NCBI GenBank assembly: GCA_038503075.1
Contig: JBCAML010000010.1
Location: forward strand, 496,001 to 560,000
DNA: 64,000 nucleotides
Reading direction: 5' to 3'
Origin: Gyromitra esculenta
Lineage: Eukaryota; Ascomycota; Pezizomycetes; Pezizales; Discinaceae
Each line of letters begins with the position of its first letter. Positions within the stretch are counted from its first letter, which is position 1. The position numbers were made by a program, and so were the translations under genes. Below the pieces are notes generated by a model, which saw only the letters and a list, made by a program, of their open reading frames with translations, did not search any database and was not told the DNA's origin. Below, piece by piece: positions 61,294-64,000 of this stretch.

Positions 61294-64000
61294 TTAAACA
61301 TCAATTCTTGTTTGGTTGCCGTTATTTCTCTCAGGATCGGCCATTCTATGTTGTATTAAGTCAATTTCTATCTCTAAAGAGGGTGTATTACTACATACCG
61401 GATAACCTTGACCTGAGCCGAAGTATTTGTGTTGTTCATAGTTTGAGGTGTTATTAAAATGAATTGTTTGCCCACCGAACGTTCAGCAGCTTTGATCTGC
61501 ATATTTTTTAGTTCGAGTTTTTATGCGAGGATATATACCATTGATAAGAGCCTACCATCATGTCTACACTGATGTTGCGGTTAATTGCATCCATAAAGAC
61601 ATCACTAACATAGGTAAATATTAGCTTGAGAGGACGATATATAGTTAAGGGGAATATACAATTCATCGAGACATCGGATAGGAGATCCCATTGCTTCCCA
61701 TAGGGAAAGAAGCAAGCAAATAGTGGAGAAAGATTTTTCTCCACCAGAAAGTGTCTTTGGTCCCCGGTTACCTGTTTCTTCCTGCCCAGGTTGAACTTCG
61801 ATGATGAGCTCTGGGGGTTTTCTGGTGTGCTCGAGCCGCAAACGTCCCTTGAATGCACGTTCGCTCATCATCCACGTAAATTGGGCACGCGCACGCGCAC
61901 TGATATAGCGTTGAAACAATCCCCAGCGGCGCTTACGCTCATTGTATACTCTTGTTTCAATCTAAAAACATGAACATGTTAAATATTTCCCGGTAAGGAA
62001 GACTATGACTACTTACAGCAAGAAGCTCCGTGAAAGCTCGTCTCTGGTTTTTTGCATCCATGTAGTGCTGCGAGGCTTCGGCTGACTTTTGGTGGATATG
62101 TTCTGCGGTACCGCCAAGTCTAGCACATCGTCAGCAGTGTAATTTTGTGGATAGGAACATATATTATCGTACGTAGCTTCAGCACGTGCAAGCTCCCTGT
62201 GAAGTTTTGTTAACCTCGCATCTAAAGTATCACCTGTTTCTTGGTCAGGTACTTCAATGCGTGGACAAATCTGAGAGGCCTTCCCAGTATAATCCTGAGG
62301 ATGTTAGTTGAAGTTGTTACTATAACTCTGATGGGATTACCTCGACGGTAGCTTGCTGGGTCGCCAGCTCTTTCTCAATACGGGTAGTCTCCTTCTGGTA
62401 CTTATCGAGCTGCTCGTACCAATGATTTTTGTTTGCAAGACATTGCGTTCGTCTACGGTCAGAGTTGAAAAGCTCAGCCTTCGAGAGTGTTAGTAAATCC
62501 TCTGATTGAGTTGATAAAATTACTTACTCGCAATTCAGCTACCCGTTGTTCGGCCAAATCTAGATCTTGACTAATTGATTTAACCTGCGCACACAGCTGA
62601 TCGCCTGCTTGATTCAATTGGTATCTCTGGACCACGAGTTCCTCGTACGAGGCTGTTGTGATACGCAACGTTTCTTGATAGGTCTGGGAAGTGGTGAGCA
62701 TAAAACGTTTCGTGAAGTGGGATCACGCAGGAAAACTACCTTCAGTCTAGCTTGTAGGGCGTTAAGTTTACCATCCTGTGCCGCTTCTTCGATTTTAGAT
62801 TTTAGATCCTCAACCCTATCCTCGGCTCGATGGAGCTTAAGATCGTGTTCTCTCTTACGACGCTATAGGAATATTAGAGTGATTATCGCTAATCGGGACA
62901 AGTTTCTAGGGACATACGCTATAGCCTTGAATACTACGCTCTAGCTCTTCGACGACTCTTTGCTTCCCCTGCGCTACCCGTTTAAGGTCATCGAGCTCCT
63001 GGTTGAGCTGTTTGATGTCTTCTTCAACGAGTCTGTTGAGTAATCAGTAATAGCTATCAATAGAGATTTTTATTAATTACCGCTTCTGCGCCCCGATATC
63101 AGTCCTGATCCGAGAGGGTTGATTATAGGCTTGAACAGGAGTCACACCCATGGCCCCATTACTAAGGAAAGTTAATTACACTAAATTAGCTTGTCTTGCA
63201 TCGAGTATCCGCTTACCTTCCACCAACCTTCATGCCCCAACCCGGGCGCTTTAAGTTGAGTGAAAAACATGCGCTTATATGATCGTTCTGAGATCTCCGC
63301 TCCATTACATTGTTTGCCTCTTCTAAGTCCTCAATCAAGACAACTTGTTCAATTGAATTACCGATAATGAGATGCCTCATTACATTACTGTCGCTGACCT
63401 AAAATAGTTTAGTGGCTAGGATCAAGTGTGTGGTGAATTATCCTACCTCTATGCTTCTATAAATCGTATTATATCGATGGTCGGGCTCAATAAGGTTGAG
63501 CGTTTTCGCTGGGGTGATGTGTAATGGGTATGCACTTCCTTAAATATTAGTAAGCTTTCTGAAATGAAAAAAGTCCATGATTCACTGTCATCCATACCAA
63601 GAGCAAGACCTCATTAGTCGCTTAAGAAGTTCACTGTCTTCGTAGTTCGTAACGACAAAGGCCATTAAAGTTGAACCAAAGAACCGCTCCAAAATGCTCA
63701 ACCACTTTGGGTCGCGAAGAGTGATATATGTTCCTATGGGGCCAACAGGTTTAACGCGAAATCCACGTTCACTATTGATGGCTTTGAGAAGTGTGGGTAA
63801 TTCTGTGCCGAAAACTTTTAGGAAATCCCCTTCAGCAGCACTGATTTGGCGGAGATTGGTTTGCTTATTACCAATCTCCGTTTTTTTCGTTTGTAAACTT
63901 CTATTAGCCTGTTCTAACTCCTTGTTTGCAACTTGTAATGTAGCTTGGTTGTCTTTGTTCTGTTGGTCATGGACAGCGATTTCGGTTTGGATCCTGTGAA
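61294..64000 (-). CDS. smc6: SMC6, structural maintenance of chromosomes protein 6 (C-terminal part)
   Basis: Fourteen exons lie in the window (minus order 64000-63598, 63534-63447, 63398-63217, 63161-63081, 63032-62918, 62862-62740, 62683-62528, 62478-62341, 62294-62173, 62119-62017, 61961-61660, 61604-61556, 61496-61399, 61345-61294). They encode the last about 667 residues, and the N-terminal ATPase half lies beyond the right edge. In order: part of coiled coil 1, the hinge (GPIGTYITLRDPKW, GSTLMAFVVTNYEDSE, HLIIGNSIEQVVLIED), coiled coil 2, and the C-terminal ATPase with signature LSGGEKSFSTICLLL and Walker B CLDEFDVFMD. The protein ends with GKQFILITPQTM and MADPERN. DEFDVFMD distinguishes SMC6 from SMC5. 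It pairs with SMC5 in the complex for recombinational repair. Introns are 46-63 nt. Confidence 0.92.

Overview
The window is nuclear DNA of a filamentous ascomycete (Pezizomycotina). This rests on its gene content: palC of the Pal/Rim pH pathway, a Zn2Cys6 regulator, a PDSW-type complex I subunit, Ofd1/Tpa1, Mis18 and mitochondrial TrpRS. It also rests on the introns, nearly all 46-100 nt, GT-AG, with CTAAC/CTGAC-like branch sites. About a dozen confident genes in 64 kb, separated by 1-8 kb AT-rich gaps with small DNA-transposon relics, suggests an expanded genome such as those of Pezizomycetes. That lineage call is inference. I see no bacterial genes, CRISPR arrays, rRNA or credible tRNA.

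Layout. 1-424 may hold the 5' end of a minus-strand gene. 4925-8091 is a Zn2Cys6 transcription factor. 9181-10393 encodes a two-RRM RGG protein with a likely mitochondrial presequence, whose ATG is split by an intron. 10882-12465 is a Mis18-domain protein. palC (13451-14863, minus) and a complex I 12.3-kDa-type subunit (15233-15617, plus) are divergent and share a 369-bp promoter. Threonine aldolase (17696-18908) and ofd1 (20091-22332) follow. 22333-27282 has no gene I can support. 27283-30483 (minus) encodes a large methyltransferase-like protein, with a possible tiny gene beside it (30860-31153, minus). 31154-39253 is gene-poor and carries an intact-looking hAT-type MITE at 38383-38713.

39254-40388 (minus) is ribosomal protein eS6, where conserved sequence and reading frame together require a 2-nt micro-exon. 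A steryl-ester-hydrolase-type lipase (41572-43695) and a bHLH regulator (47091-48754, minus) come next. The gap before mitochondrial tryptophanyl-tRNA synthetase (54849-56193) contains three adjacent mini-transposons at 52552-52922. Relatives of two of them lie elsewhere in the window. The right edge holds the C-terminal two thirds of SMC6 (61294-64000, minus), which is intron-dense.

The genes are housekeeping or regulatory and do not form a cluster or pathway. The unusual signals are the gene-structure oddities, the MITE families with RIP-like transitions, and 19 exact copies of the palindrome TACATGTA, all between genes. All exon models are conceptual splicing done by eye and have not been checked against RNA.
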